Shown here: positions 15,382 through 23,065 of the stretch, piece after piece
How the letters are laid out: every line of letters begins with the position of its first letter
Numbering within the stretch: the stretch's first letter is position 1
Source: JBGPYB01 sp041493035
GTDB lineage: Bacteria; Acidobacteriota; Vicinamibacteria; Fen-336
Length of the DNA: 35,510 bases
Direction of reading: 5' to 3'
NCBI GenBank assembly: GCA_041493035.1
Contig: JBGPYB010000030.1
Coordinates: 1 to 35,510, forward strand
Program-made: the position numbers and the translations under genes
Notes under the pieces: generated by a model
What the model was told of the DNA's origin: nothing
Database searches by the model: none
Seen by the model: only the letters and a program-made list of their open reading frames with translations

Positions 15382-16470
15382 GTGAAGAGCCCGGCCCGAC
15401 GCCGCAGCATCCTCCACATCGACCTGGACCCGTTCTTCGTCTCGGTGGAGCGAAGCCTCGACCCCGCCCTGCGGGGAAAGGCCGTCGTAGTCGGAGGCGA
15501 CGGTGCGACGGGCATCGTGGCGGCCGCGAGCCCCGAGGCGCGAGCAATGGGGGTCGCTCCCGGTCAATCTCTGGCGGTCGCTCGCCGCCTCGCCCCTCAG
15601 GCGGTCTACCGCCCGGGGGACCTCGAGACCTACGCTCGCGTCAGCGACGAGATCACGGGGATTCTTCTGGCGGCCTCACGGCGAGTGGAGCGTCCATCGG
15701 CCGATGAAGCCTACGTGGATCTCACTCCCGAGTCCGCGAGCGAGCGCAACGCCGTGCCGGCGGCCGAGGCGATCAAAGACGAGCTCCAGCGCCGCCTCGG
15801 CCTCGAGGCCTCACTGGGCCTCGCGTCCTCTCGCCTCGCGGCACGGGTCGCGTCGGGGTGGGCGAAGCCGCGCGGCCTTCTCGTCGTCCTTCCCGGGTAC
15901 GAGACCTCGTTCCTCGCGGGCCGACCTGTCGACTGCCTTCCGGACCTCCCTCCTCATCTGGAGGCCGCCCTCGACCGTGCCGGCATCGAGACGCTGGGCC
16001 AGCTTCTCGATGCGGAGGAAGGCGCGCTCAGGGCCGCCGTCGGCGACGCGGCCGAGCCCCTCCGGGCCGCCGCTCGCGGCGACCTGGAGGAGCCGGTGGC
16101 TGTCGCCGCCCCCCCGTCCTCGATTCTCGAAGAGACCCCCATCCGATCGGCTCAAAACGATCGTGCCGCACTCGAGGCCATCCTGGACGGCCTCGCGGAG
16201 CGCGCCTGCCGTCGCCTCCGCCCGTTCGGTCTCGAAGCCGGGAGCGTCACGGTCGAAGTCCGCCGCCCGGAGGGCGTCCTCCGCCGGTCGGAGACGATCC
16301 AGCCGGGGATCGCCGACGAGGCCACGGCCCGCGAAGTCGCCCGGGGTCTGGCAGGTCCGTTGCTCTCCCCCGCCGCTGGGATTCGGTCTCTGCTCGTTCG
16401 CTTCGCCCGCTTGGCCGTGCCGCGCCCGCAGGCGCCTCTCTTCCCCGAGCTTCCCAGGCTGGCCCGCTGA
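15382..16470 (+). CDS. dinB: Y-family DNA polymerase (Pol IV type)
   Basis: This translesion DNA polymerase has 362 residues. Catalytic carboxylates are Asp14 in HIDLDPFF and Asp108-Glu109 in SADEAYVDL. Phe19 sits at the steric-gate position of E. coli Pol IV. The helix-hairpin-helix thumb region is around 200-235 (ALDRAGIETLGQLLD), and the little-finger domain occupies about 250-350. The C-terminus QAPLFPEL resembles the QLxLF beta-clamp binding motif. The start is GTG, with TACTCT 6 bases upstream and no Shine-Dalgarno sequence. The protein ends shortly after the clamp motif. Its position after lexA and the DUF3467 gene supports SOS induction. Confidence 0.93.
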   Translation: MKSPARRRSILHIDLDPFFVSVERSLDPALRGKAVVVGGDGATGIVAAASPEARAMGVAPGQSLAVARRLAPQAVYRPGDLETYARVSDEITGILLAASRRVERPSADEAYVDLTPESASERNAVPAAEAIKDELQRRLGLEASLGLASSRLAARVASGWAKPRGLLVVLPGYETSFLAGRPVDCLPDLPPHLEAALDRAGIETLGQLLDAEEGALRAAVGDAAEPLRAAARGDLEEPVAVAAPPSSILEETPIRSAQNDRAALEAILDGLAERACRRLRPFGLEAGSVTVEVRRPEGVLRRSETIQPGIADEATAREVARGLAGPLLSPAAGIRSLLVRFARLAVPRPQAPLFPELPRLAR

Positions 16471-16481
16471 GCACCGACTGA

Positions 16482-16487
16482 TACAAT
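16482..16487 (+). promoter_or_regulatory. -10 box upstream of nth
   Basis: TACAAT lies 9 bases before the nth ATG, in the 26-base gap after dinB. No matching -35 box is evident (it would fall within the end of dinB). If used, the transcript would have a leader of only about 3 bases. Confidence 0.35.
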
Positions 16488-16496
16488 CGCGGACCA

Positions 16497-17264
16497 ATGG
16501 CCAGAGCTGCTGAAGTGCTTCGTGCTGGGCGGATCCTCGATGCTCTTGAGAAAGCTCATCCCGAGGCGGAATGCGCGCTCCACAACGCGAACGCCTTCGA
16601 GCTGGTGGCCGCGACCATCCTCTCAGCGCAGTGCACGGACCAGCGGGTCAACATGGTCACGCCGGTGCTTTTTCGCCGCTACCCGACATCCGCGGCCCTG
16701 GCCTCGGCCGACCCTGACGAGTTGCAGGAGATCATCCGCTCCACCGGCTTCTTCCGCTCCAAGGCGAAGAGCCTGATGGGGTGCGCGACGGCACTGGTTC
16801 GGGAGCACGGCGGCGAGGTCCCCCGATCGCTCGACCTTCTCGTGAAGCTCCCGGGGATCGGGCGCAAGACCGCCAACGTTGTCCTCGGCCACGCCTTCGG
16901 GATCGCTGAAGGAATCGCCGTGGACACCCACGTCCTTCGCGTCTCGAATCGCCTCGGCCTCGCGCGCGGCGATGATCCGATCGACGTGGAGCGGCAGCTC
17001 ATGGCGCTCGTCCCTCGAGCGCGGTGGACCCGGACCACCGACCTCGTCATCTTCCACGGCCGCAAAGTGTGTGACGCGCGACGCCCAGCCTGCCACACGT
17101 GCTCTCTGTTCGGCCTGTGCCGCTGGGAGAGCCGCCAGGCCTGGGCCACGGCGCCGGCGGGGAAGCGCCCGAGGCCAGCGTCGGCGAAGAAGACGGCCTC
17201 CTCCGCCGCGAAGCGACCCAGGGCGAAACCAGCGAAGGGCTCGTCCCGACGGAGCCGGCGATGA
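16497..17264 (+). CDS. nth: Endonuclease III with a long basic C-terminal tail
   Basis: This bifunctional DNA glycosylase/AP lyase removes oxidised pyrimidines in base excision repair. The 255-residue protein has the SAQCTDQRVN segment near 43, the helix-hairpin-helix LPGIGRKTANVVLG at 118-131, catalytic Lys124 and catalytic Asp143 (VDTHV). Its [4Fe-4S] ligands Cys192, Cys199, Cys202 and Cys208 have the canonical 6-2-5 spacing. After the cluster, about 45 extra residues are rich in Lys, Arg, Ala, Pro and Ser; the E. coli enzyme ends near the cluster. The stop overlaps the next gene's ATG (ATGA). Confidence 0.96.
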   Translation: MARAAEVLRAGRILDALEKAHPEAECALHNANAFELVAATILSAQCTDQRVNMVTPVLFRRYPTSAALASADPDELQEIIRSTGFFRSKAKSLMGCATALVREHGGEVPRSLDLLVKLPGIGRKTANVVLGHAFGIAEGIAVDTHVLRVSNRLGLARGDDPIDVERQLMALVPRARWTRTTDLVIFHGRKVCDARRPACHTCSLFGLCRWESRQAWATAPAGKRPRPASAKKTASSAAKRPRAKPAKGSSRRSRR

Positions 17265-18091
17265 GTGCCATGCTCGCTGGCGTCATCCAGATGACGTCGA
17301 CCGCCGACGTGGAGCGCAATCTCACCACTGCCGAACGCCTGGTTGCTGAAGCCGCCGGACGCGGAGCGCAATTCGTGGGGCTCCCCGAGAACTTCGGCTT
17401 CCTTCGGTCCGAAGGCGAGCCCGTTCCGGAGCCTCAAGACCTCGACGGGCCGTGGGTGCGGCGGATGGCTGCGGTCGCCCGCCGCCACGCGCTCACGCTC
17501 CTCCTCGGAAGCATCCCCGAGCGGATACCGGGAGTCCCCCGTATCCACAACACCTCGGTCCTCCTTGGCTCTGATGGACGCACCCTCGCCACCTACCGGA
17601 AGATCCATCTCTTCGACATCGACCTGCCGGGCCTCGAACATCTCAAGGAATCCCGAAGCGTCGCACCCGGAGACGCCTTGGTCGTGGCCGACGCCGGCTT
17701 CGCCACGATCGGCCTCTCGATCTGCTACGACCTCCGTTTCCCCGAGCTGTATCGAGAGCTGACACGGCGCGGGGCGCACATACTGGTTGTGCCCTCCGCT
17801 TTCACTGAGCGCACAGGGAAGGATCACTGGGAGGTGCTGCTCCGCGCCCGTGCCATCGAGAACCAGACCTATGTTCTTGCGCCGGCGCAGGTTGGAGCCC
17901 ACGGCGGAGGGCGCACGTCCCACGGTCACGCGATGATCGTGGATCCCTGGGGGACGATCGTGGCGCAGGCGGTGGGGGGCGAAGGAGTGGCTGTGGGGCC
18001 GATCGACCTCGCGCACCTCGCCGAGATCCGCCGGCAGCTCCCAGCCCTCGCCCACAAGCGCCTGGACGGCCACCTGGTTTCCTCGTCGTAA
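17261..18091 (+). CDS. Nitrilase-superfamily amidohydrolase, Nit1/deaminated-glutathione-amidase-like
   Basis: The 276-residue cytosolic hydrolase has the Glu-Lys-Cys triad of the nitrilase superfamily: Glu43 (LPENF), Lys114 (YRKIHLFD) and Cys155 (SICYDLRFPELYREL). The stretch KIHLFDIDLPG and the LRARAIENQTYVLAPAQ segment near 200 are typical of the Nit1/NIT branch, which in characterised members repairs deaminated glutathione. That substrate is family knowledge, not shown here. The ATG overlaps the nth stop by 4 bases, so the two are coupled. The earlier in-frame start would lie inside nth and add unconserved residues. Confidence 0.9.
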   Translation: MSAMLAGVIQMTSTADVERNLTTAERLVAEAAGRGAQFVGLPENFGFLRSEGEPVPEPQDLDGPWVRRMAAVARRHALTLLLGSIPERIPGVPRIHNTSVLLGSDGRTLATYRKIHLFDIDLPGLEHLKESRSVAPGDALVVADAGFATIGLSICYDLRFPELYRELTRRGAHILVVPSAFTERTGKDHWEVLLRARAIENQTYVLAPAQVGAHGGGRTSHGHAMIVDPWGTIVAQAVGGEGVAVGPIDLAHLAEIRRQLPALAHKRLDGHLVSSS

Positions 18092-18164
18092 GGCCACCCG
18101 GCCGGAACGCCGCCTCGGGGGCGACGCCATCGCCACCAAGCCCTATGGAATCCGAGGGATACGT

Positions 18165-18193
18165 TTGACAGGGGTTCTGCGCTCTCGTAAAAT
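18165..18193 (+). promoter_or_regulatory. Strong sigma-70-type promoter of the rplM ribosomal operon
   Basis: A perfect -35 TTGACA (18165-18170), a 17-base spacer and a -10 TAAAAT (18188-18193) form the best housekeeping promoter in the window. Transcription should start near 18200, giving a leader of about 37 bases before rplM. Confidence 0.88.
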
Positions 18194-18210
18194 CAAGTGT
18201 TTGCAACTTG

Positions 18211-18225
18211 GGCGCGCAGCGCGCC
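18211..18225 (+). other. GC-only leader hairpin upstream of rplM
   Basis: A perfect inverted repeat, GGCGCGC-A-GCGCGCC, ends 11 bases before the rplM ATG, within the short leader. As RNA it can form a 6-bp GC stem with a 3-base loop. It could control translation of L13/S9, but no known leader family is matched. Confidence 0.45.
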
Positions 18226-18236
18226 ATGGGGTACTG

Positions 18237-18683
18237 ATGCCGACTTACATTCCGAAGCCCGGGGAGATCTCGAGGAAGTGGCTCGTCTTGGACGCCAAGG
18301 GACAGGTCCTCGGCAAGCTGGCAGCAAGGGCTGCTGAGCTGCTCGCCGGCAAGCACAAGCCGACCTACACGGCCTTTCTCGATACCGGCGATCACGTGAT
18401 CGTGATCAACGCCGCCTTGATCCATCTCTCGGGGAAGAAAGAGACCGACAAGGTCTACCACCGGCACACCGGGTATCTGGGCGGCCTCAAGTCGGCCGCC
18501 GCCGGGGACGTTCGGAAGAAGCAGCCCGCCCGTTTGGTGGAGGAGGCCGTCCGAGGGATGCTGCCCAAGACCAAGCTCGGACGGGCCATGTTCGGCAAAC
18601 TGAAGGTCTACGCCGGCGACGAGCATCGCCACCAGGCGCAGAAGCCGCAACCGGCGGCGATCACGAGGAGAGTAGCGCGTTGA
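18237..18683 (+). CDS. rplM: 50S ribosomal protein L13
   Basis: This early-assembly protein of the large subunit has 148 residues. Family features are RKWLVLDAKGQVLGKLAARAAELLAGK near residue 13, GDHVIVINA near 50, YHRHTGYLGGLK near 72 and VRGMLPKTKLGRAMFGKLKVYAG near 105. The ATG starts MPTYIPKPGE; an earlier in-frame start would place the promoter inside the gene. It is first in a six-gene translation operon, and its stop overlaps the rpsI start (TTGA). Confidence 0.97.
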   Translation: MPTYIPKPGEISRKWLVLDAKGQVLGKLAARAAELLAGKHKPTYTAFLDTGDHVIVINAALIHLSGKKETDKVYHRHTGYLGGLKSAAAGDVRKKQPARLVEEAVRGMLPKTKLGRAMFGKLKVYAGDEHRHQAQKPQPAAITRRVAR

Positions 18684-19081
18684 GCACCACGACCATGGAG
18701 TACTACGGTACGGGGAAGCGAAAGACGTCGGTGGCACGCGTGCATATGCGCCCGGGCGCCGGCGAGATCACCCTGAACGACAGGAGCGTCGACGACTACT
18801 TCGGCGGTCACGAGACCTTGAAGATGATCGTCCGGCAGCCCTTCGCCGTGACCGAGACCATCGAGAAATTCGATGTGGTCGTAACGGTCGGCGGTGGCGG
18901 CGTCGCGGCCCAGGCGGGAGCCGTCCGCCACGGCATCGCTCGAGCCCTCTGCCTTTTCGACCTCGAGCTGCGCAAGAAGCTCAAGAAGGCCGGCTTCCTG
19001 ACCCGCGACGCCCGGATCAAGGAGCGCAAGAAGTACGGACAGAAGGGCGCTCGTGCCCGCTTCCAGTTCAGCAAGCGCTAA
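18680..19081 (+). CDS. rpsI: 30S ribosomal protein S9
   Basis: The 133-residue protein carries the S9 signatures: YYGTGKRKTSVARV at the N-terminus, GGGVAAQAGAVRHGIARAL in the middle and the C-terminal tail KARFQFSKR-like (GARARFQFSKR), whose terminal Arg contacts P-site tRNA. I chose the TTG start because it overlaps the rplM stop by 4 bases. An ATG five codons later (MEYYGTGKRK) is a plausible alternative. Confidence 0.97.
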   Translation: MSTTTMEYYGTGKRKTSVARVHMRPGAGEITLNDRSVDDYFGGHETLKMIVRQPFAVTETIEKFDVVVTVGGGGVAAQAGAVRHGIARALCLFDLELRKKLKKAGFLTRDARIKERKKYGQKGARARFQFSKR

Positions 19082-19097
19082 CCGTCGTCTAACTCGA

Positions 19098-19128
19098 GCC
19101 CCGGAGAGGGGCCGGAAAGCCTCGGGGC
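19098..19128 (+). other. Stem-loop in the rpsI-rpsB intergenic leader
   Basis: GCCCCG-G-AG at 19098-19106 can pair with CTCGGGGC at 19121-19128, giving 8 bp with one bulge and a 14-base loop. There is no T run, so it is not an intrinsic terminator. S2 represses its own leader in E. coli, so a regulatory element is possible; the sequence alone does not prove it. Confidence 0.35.
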
Positions 19129-19168
19129 CCGCATGGGCGACCGGGTCTGAACCGTCAAGGAGGGCGTT

Positions 19169-19981
19169 TTGTCCACATCCGTGACCATGAAGGATCTCCT
19201 CGAAGCGGGGGTCCACTTCGGGCACCAGACCCGCCGCTGGAACCCGAAGATGAAGGAGTACATCTTCGGCGAGCGCAACGGCATCTACATCGTCGATCTC
19301 CAGAAGACCCACAAGCAGCTCGTCGATGCTCTGCAGTACATCCAGGACCTCGCGTCCCAGGGACGCAACATCATGTTCGTCGGCACCAAGCGGCAGGCGC
19401 AGGAGGCCATCGCCGAGGAAGCCCAGCGCTGCGGCATGCCCTACGTTACCGAGCGCTGGCTGGGTGGCCTGCTCACGAACTTCCTGACGATTCGCAAGAG
19501 CCTCGACCGTTTGAAGGACCTCGAGGCGATGGGGAGCGACGGTCGCCACGAGCGCCTCACGAAGAAGGAAGTCGCACATCTCGAAAAAGAGCGCGGGAAG
19601 CTCGAGAAGAACCTGCGGGGCATCAAGGGGATGAAGAGCATCCCCGACGCCGTCTTCGTCATCGACACCCGCAAGGAGGCCATCGCCGTCGCCGAGGCCC
19701 GGAAGCTCAAGATCCCGGTCGTGGGCATCGTCGATACCAACTGCGATCCCGACGAGGTCGACTACGTGATCCCCGGGAACGACGACGCACTTCGGGCCAT
19801 CAAGCTCTTCGCCGCGCGCGTGGCGGATGCCGTGCTTGCGGGGCGTGGAATCCGCGAAGCGCGGGCCGCGGAGAGCGCCGCCGCCGACAAGGGAGCCGGA
19901 GCCGATTCGGAACCCGCGCGCCCCAAGGCCCGCGTGAGACCCGCGGCACCGGCCACGGCGCCCGCCGCGCCGACCGCCTGA
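19169..19981 (+). CDS. rpsB: 30S ribosomal protein S2
   Basis: The 270-residue small-subunit protein has the S2 signatures MKDLLEAGVHFGHQTRRWNPKM at the start, IYIVDLQKT near 35, MFVGTKRQAQEAI near 70, ERWLGGLLTNF near 95 and VVGIVDTNCDPDEVDYVIPGND near 182. The start is TTG with a strong AAGGAGG 5-6 bases upstream. The last 40 residues are an Ala/Pro-rich extension. An intrinsic terminator follows before tsf. Confidence 0.97.
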   Translation: MSTSVTMKDLLEAGVHFGHQTRRWNPKMKEYIFGERNGIYIVDLQKTHKQLVDALQYIQDLASQGRNIMFVGTKRQAQEAIAEEAQRCGMPYVTERWLGGLLTNFLTIRKSLDRLKDLEAMGSDGRHERLTKKEVAHLEKERGKLEKNLRGIKGMKSIPDAVFVIDTRKEAIAVAEARKLKIPVVGIVDTNCDPDEVDYVIPGNDDALRAIKLFAARVADAVLAGRGIREARAAESAAADKGAGADSEPARPKARVRPAAPATAPAAPTA

Positions 19982-20009
19982 CGACTCCGCCCTACTGAGA
20001 CGGCCGAGC

Positions 20010-20042
20010 GCCCCGGGGCATGACACGTCCCCGGGGCTTTTT
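20010..20042 (+). terminator. Intrinsic terminator/attenuator between rpsB and tsf
   Basis: GCCCCGGGG (20010-20018) and CCCCGGGGC (20029-20037) form a perfect 9-bp stem with a 10-base loop, followed by five T residues (20038-20042). It lies inside an otherwise continuous operon, so it may attenuate rather than end transcription and so lower tsf-pyrH-frr relative to rplM-rpsI-rpsB. Confidence 0.82.
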
Positions 20043-20069
20043 GTGGACCCTGGTTGAGGAATTCCTAAG

Positions 20070-20723
20070 ATGAGCATTTCAGCCGAGCTGGTGCGCAAGC
20101 TACGAGAGGAAACCGGGGCCGGGATGATGGACTGCAAGTCCGCCCTGGTCGAGGCCGGTGGCAACACCGAGGCCGCTCGCGACATCCTCCGCAAGAAGGG
20201 CTTGGCGGCCGCAGCGAAGAAGGCCGGACGCGCCGCCACGGAGGGTGTGGTCGGAACCTACATCCACCCGGGCGCCAAGGTCGGGGTTCTGGTCGAGGTC
20301 GACTGCGAGACGGACTTCGTGGCCAAGACTCCGGAGTTCCAGACTCTCGTGAAGGACGTCGCAATGCACATCGCCGCCGCTTCCCCCGCCCTCGCCCTGT
20401 ACGTCACGAAGGACGAGGTGCCGGCCGCGACTCTCGACAAGGAGAAGGAAATCTACAAGGCCCAGGCCGCGGCTCAGGGAAAGCCGGCGAACGTCCAGGA
20501 GAAGATTGCCGACGGGAAGCTCAAGGAGTACTACGCGACCTTCTGCCTCCTCGAGCAACCCTTCGTGAAAGATCCCAAGATCACCGTGGGGCAGCTCGTC
20601 CAGGAGAAGATCGCCCTCATCAAGGAAAACATCGTCGTGCGCCGCTTCGCCCGCTTCCGGGTGGGCGAGGAAACTGCCGCGCCCCAGGCAGGAGCCGAGA
20701 CTCCCCAGCCGGTCCAGGCGTAA
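20070..20723 (+). CDS. tsf: Elongation factor Ts
   Basis: This guanine-nucleotide exchange factor for EF-Tu has 217 residues, in the range of short bacterial EF-Ts proteins (E. coli is 283). It has the N-terminal UBA-like domain (LVRKLREETGAGMMDCKSAL, ALAE-type helix to residue 50), the exchange motif TDFVAKTPEF near 88, and one core domain with LLEQPFVKDPKITVGQLV near 155. The ATG has GAGGA upstream. It is separated from rpsB by the intrinsic terminator. Confidence 0.96.
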   Translation: MSISAELVRKLREETGAGMMDCKSALVEAGGNTEAARDILRKKGLAAAAKKAGRAATEGVVGTYIHPGAKVGVLVEVDCETDFVAKTPEFQTLVKDVAMHIAAASPALALYVTKDEVPAATLDKEKEIYKAQAAAQGKPANVQEKIADGKLKEYYATFCLLEQPFVKDPKITVGQLVQEKIALIKENIVVRRFARFRVGEETAAPQAGAETPQPVQA

Positions 20724-20742
20724 GATCGGGGAGCCGAAGACC

Positions 20743-21471
20743 ATGCCCGCCACCCGGAAGGCTCCCATCTACAAGCGCGTTCTCCTGAAACTCTCGGGAG
20801 AGGCCTTGCTGGGAGAGAAGGCCTTCGGCATCGACCGCAACTTCACCGACTATCTCGCCCACGAGATCAAGTCGATTCACTCCCTGGGCGTCGAGGTAGC
20901 TGCCGTCGTCGGAGGCGGGAACATCTTCCGCGGCGTTTCCGACAACGCTCAGGGGATGGATCGCGTGTCCGCCGACCACATGGGGATGCTCGCCACGGTC
21001 ATCAACGGCCTCGCCGTGCAGGACGCCCTCGAGCGCGCCGGCGTCTTCACCCGCGTCCTCTCGGCCATCGAGATGCGCGAGGTGGCGGAGCCGTTCATCC
21101 GCCGGCGAGCCATCCGGCACATGGAGAAGGGGCGCGTGGCCATCTTCGCCGGCGGCATCGGCAACCCCTACTTCTCCACCGACACGGCCGCCGCGCTGCG
21201 GGCCATGGAAGTCAAGGCCGACATCATCCTGAAGGGGACCAAGGTCGACGGGATCTACGACGCGGACCCGATGAAGAACCCCAAGGCGCGCAGGTTCGAC
21301 CGCCTCCGGTACATGGACGTCCTGAAGAAGGGGTTGAAGGTGATGGATACGACCGCCATCTCCCTCTGCATGGACAACCGCCTGCCCATCATCGTGTACA
21401 ACCTGCGGGTCAAGGGAAATCTGCGACGAATCGTGACCGGCGAAAAGGTCGGCACCCTCGTGGAGGAATGA
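20743..21471 (+). CDS. pyrH: UMP kinase
   Basis: This enzyme phosphorylates UMP to UDP in pyrimidine nucleotide synthesis and belongs to the amino-acid-kinase fold. The 242 residues contain LKLSGEALLG near 14, VVGGGNIFRG near 54, the HMGMLATVINGLA segment, GGIGNPYFSTDTAAALRA near 140 and KGTKVDGIYDADP near 165. An eight-residue N-terminal lead precedes YKRVLLK. It follows tsf by 19 bases, and its stop overlaps the frr ATG (ATGA). Confidence 0.97.
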   Translation: MPATRKAPIYKRVLLKLSGEALLGEKAFGIDRNFTDYLAHEIKSIHSLGVEVAAVVGGGNIFRGVSDNAQGMDRVSADHMGMLATVINGLAVQDALERAGVFTRVLSAIEMREVAEPFIRRRAIRHMEKGRVAIFAGGIGNPYFSTDTAAALRAMEVKADIILKGTKVDGIYDADPMKNPKARRFDRLRYMDVLKKGLKVMDTTAISLCMDNRLPIIVYNLRVKGNLRRIVTGEKVGTLVEE

Positions 21472-22034
21472 CCATGCCCACCAAGAAGCTCGTGGCTGAC
21501 GCGAAGACACGCATGGACGCATCGGTGGAGACAGTACGTCGCGAGTTGGCGGCGATGCGAACCGGCCGGGCCTCGCTGGCCATGCTCGACGGCATCAGGG
21601 TCGACTACTACGGAACCCCCACGCCCTTGAGCCAGCTCGGGAACCTGAGCATCCCAGACCCCACGCTCCTCACCATCCAGCCGTGGGACGCGTCGGTCCT
21701 CCAGGCCATCGAGAAGGCGCTCCGCCAGTCGGACCTCGACCTCAATCCGCAGAACGACGGCAAGATCATCCGGATCCCCGTCCCGAGCCTGACCGAGGAG
21801 CGTCGCAAGACCCTGGTGAAGCACGCCCACAAGAACGCCGAGGATGGACGCATCGCGATACGGAACGTTCGGCGGGACGTCAACGAGCACCTCAAGAAGC
21901 TCCTCAAGGACCACGAAGTGAGCGAGGACGACGAGAAGCACGCCGTGGCCGAGGTCCAGAAGCTGACCGACCAGCACACCGAGAGGATCAACGAGATCCT
22001 GAAGAAGAAGGAAGCCGAAGTGATGGAGGTCTGA
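21468..22034 (+). CDS. frr: Ribosome recycling factor
   Basis: RRF, with EF-G, splits the post-termination ribosome. The 188 residues match family length (about 185). Signatures are MRTGRASLAMLDGIRVDYYGTPTPLSQ near 30, the ERRKTLVKHAHKNAEDGRIAIRNVRRD helix near 106, and the C-terminal helix ITDQHTERINEI-like (LTDQHTERINEILKKKE). The ATG overlaps the pyrH stop by 4 bases; an ATG two codons later is an alternative. Confidence 0.97.
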   Translation: MTMPTKKLVADAKTRMDASVETVRRELAAMRTGRASLAMLDGIRVDYYGTPTPLSQLGNLSIPDPTLLTIQPWDASVLQAIEKALRQSDLDLNPQNDGKIIRIPVPSLTEERRKTLVKHAHKNAEDGRIAIRNVRRDVNEHLKKLLKDHEVSEDDEKHAVAEVQKLTDQHTERINEILKKKEAEVMEV

Positions 22035-22053
22035 GGTCGCGAAAGGCACCCAC

Positions 22054-23049
22054 GTGCGCGCCGCGGCTCTCGCCCTCGCCTCAGCGATTTCCTCGGCTGG
22101 CTGCGTCGAGGACCGGCTCACCGTCGACATCAACACCGTCATCCACGGCGACGGCTCCTGCACTCGCCACGTCGCGTACCAGCTCGAGCGCACGAACGGC
22201 GACGCGGCGGATCCACCTCCCGAGCTCAGCCCGGACCGGGACCCGCTTCGGGTCTTCCATCGCTACCCGACGGGCGACGCGTGGACGGTGCAGCACGAGT
22301 TGAAGGCGCGAGCGCACACGGTCACTCTTGACGCGCGATTCCCCTCTGCGAACGAGATCGGCTGGGACTATTGGCGGGCGGCGAATTCGAAGGCCGCGCC
22401 GGCGCGGAACCACTTCTCCTTCGCCATGGACGGCGACGACTCGAACACGCGCTACGAGTACTCGGAGACGTTCATGGACCCGGCCTCCCCTCTTCAGGGA
22501 CTCCGCTTGCTCGCTCAACTTCTGAGCCAGAGGGAGGACGCCTTCGCGCGACAGCTCGCGGAGCAGCTCGACGGCATGCCCCTGCGCCGCAGGGAGGTCG
22601 TTCAGGCGTTCCACGATACCGTGACGGTCCCCTTTGTCGCCGAAGTCTCTCGGCTCTCCTCGGGCCCCGTCTTCGGGCCCCGGGAGAAGGCCGAGATTGC
22701 CAGCCTCCTGGATCGCCTCGACCCGCTCTCCGACACGTTCGCCGAACGTGTCCTGGCGCTTGCTCCCGGGCTCACGCCGGAGCAGGCCAAGAAGGCCATC
22801 GACGCGGCCTTCGAAACCACCTTCGGCGACTCCCTCCCGGCCGACCTGGCCGCGGCGGGACTCCCCATTCCGTTCTTCGGCTCCGACAACCCTGCCCACG
22901 CGATCCACTTCCGAGTCACCCTGGTGATGCCGGCCCCCATCGTCCGCGCCAACACCTGCGCCCAGGGGGACACGGCCACGTGGGAGTTCGACGGCGACGA
23001 CCTTTACGGCCGCGGCTTCGAGATGTGGGCGGTGGCCGCCACCCGCTAG
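22054..23049 (+). CDS. Putative lipoprotein of unknown function
   Basis: The 331-residue protein starts from GTG with a short lipoprotein signal; the lipobox SSAGC places the acylated Cys at 17. The mature N-terminus (VDINTVIHGDGSCTRHVAYQLER) looks like a beta strand followed by a polar domain. A helical region at about 150-270 has many Glu, Arg and Leu. The C-terminus (FRVTLVMPAPIVRANTCAQGDTATWEFDGDDLYGRGFEMWA) returns to beta structure. I do not recognise a family. It follows frr by 19 bases and may read through from that operon. The next gene has its own -10 box. Confidence 0.75.
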   Translation: MRAAALALASAISSAGCVEDRLTVDINTVIHGDGSCTRHVAYQLERTNGDAADPPPELSPDRDPLRVFHRYPTGDAWTVQHELKARAHTVTLDARFPSANEIGWDYWRAANSKAAPARNHFSFAMDGDDSNTRYEYSETFMDPASPLQGLRLLAQLLSQREDAFARQLAEQLDGMPLRRREVVQAFHDTVTVPFVAEVSRLSSGPVFGPREKAEIASLLDRLDPLSDTFAERVLALAPGLTPEQAKKAIDAAFETTFGDSLPADLAAAGLPIPFFGSDNPAHAIHFRVTLVMPAPIVRANTCAQGDTATWEFDGDDLYGRGFEMWAVAATR

Positions 23050-23053
23050 CGCG

Positions 23054-23059
23054 TATAAT
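23054..23059 (+). promoter_or_regulatory. -10 box of the thrC operon, leaderless geometry
   Basis: A perfect TATAAT ends 6 bases before the thrC GTG, with no Shine-Dalgarno sequence between them. The -35 region (about 23031) is GC-rich and not near consensus. Transcription would start at or within 1-2 bases of the start codon. Confidence 0.55.
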
Positions 23060-23065
23060 TCGCCC

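Noticed and set aside
16679..18139. 486-codon minus-strand frame over nth and the nitrilase gene
   Set aside because: It crosses two well-supported opposite-strand genes and has no motif.
20057..20066. Perfect palindrome AGGAATTCCT before tsf as an operator
   Set aside because: It coincides with the Shine-Dalgarno sequence of tsf and is short enough to arise by chance.
18608..20239. 543-codon minus-strand frame over rplM-rpsI-rpsB-tsf
   Set aside because: It lies opposite four conserved ribosomal and elongation genes, so it is a mirror frame.
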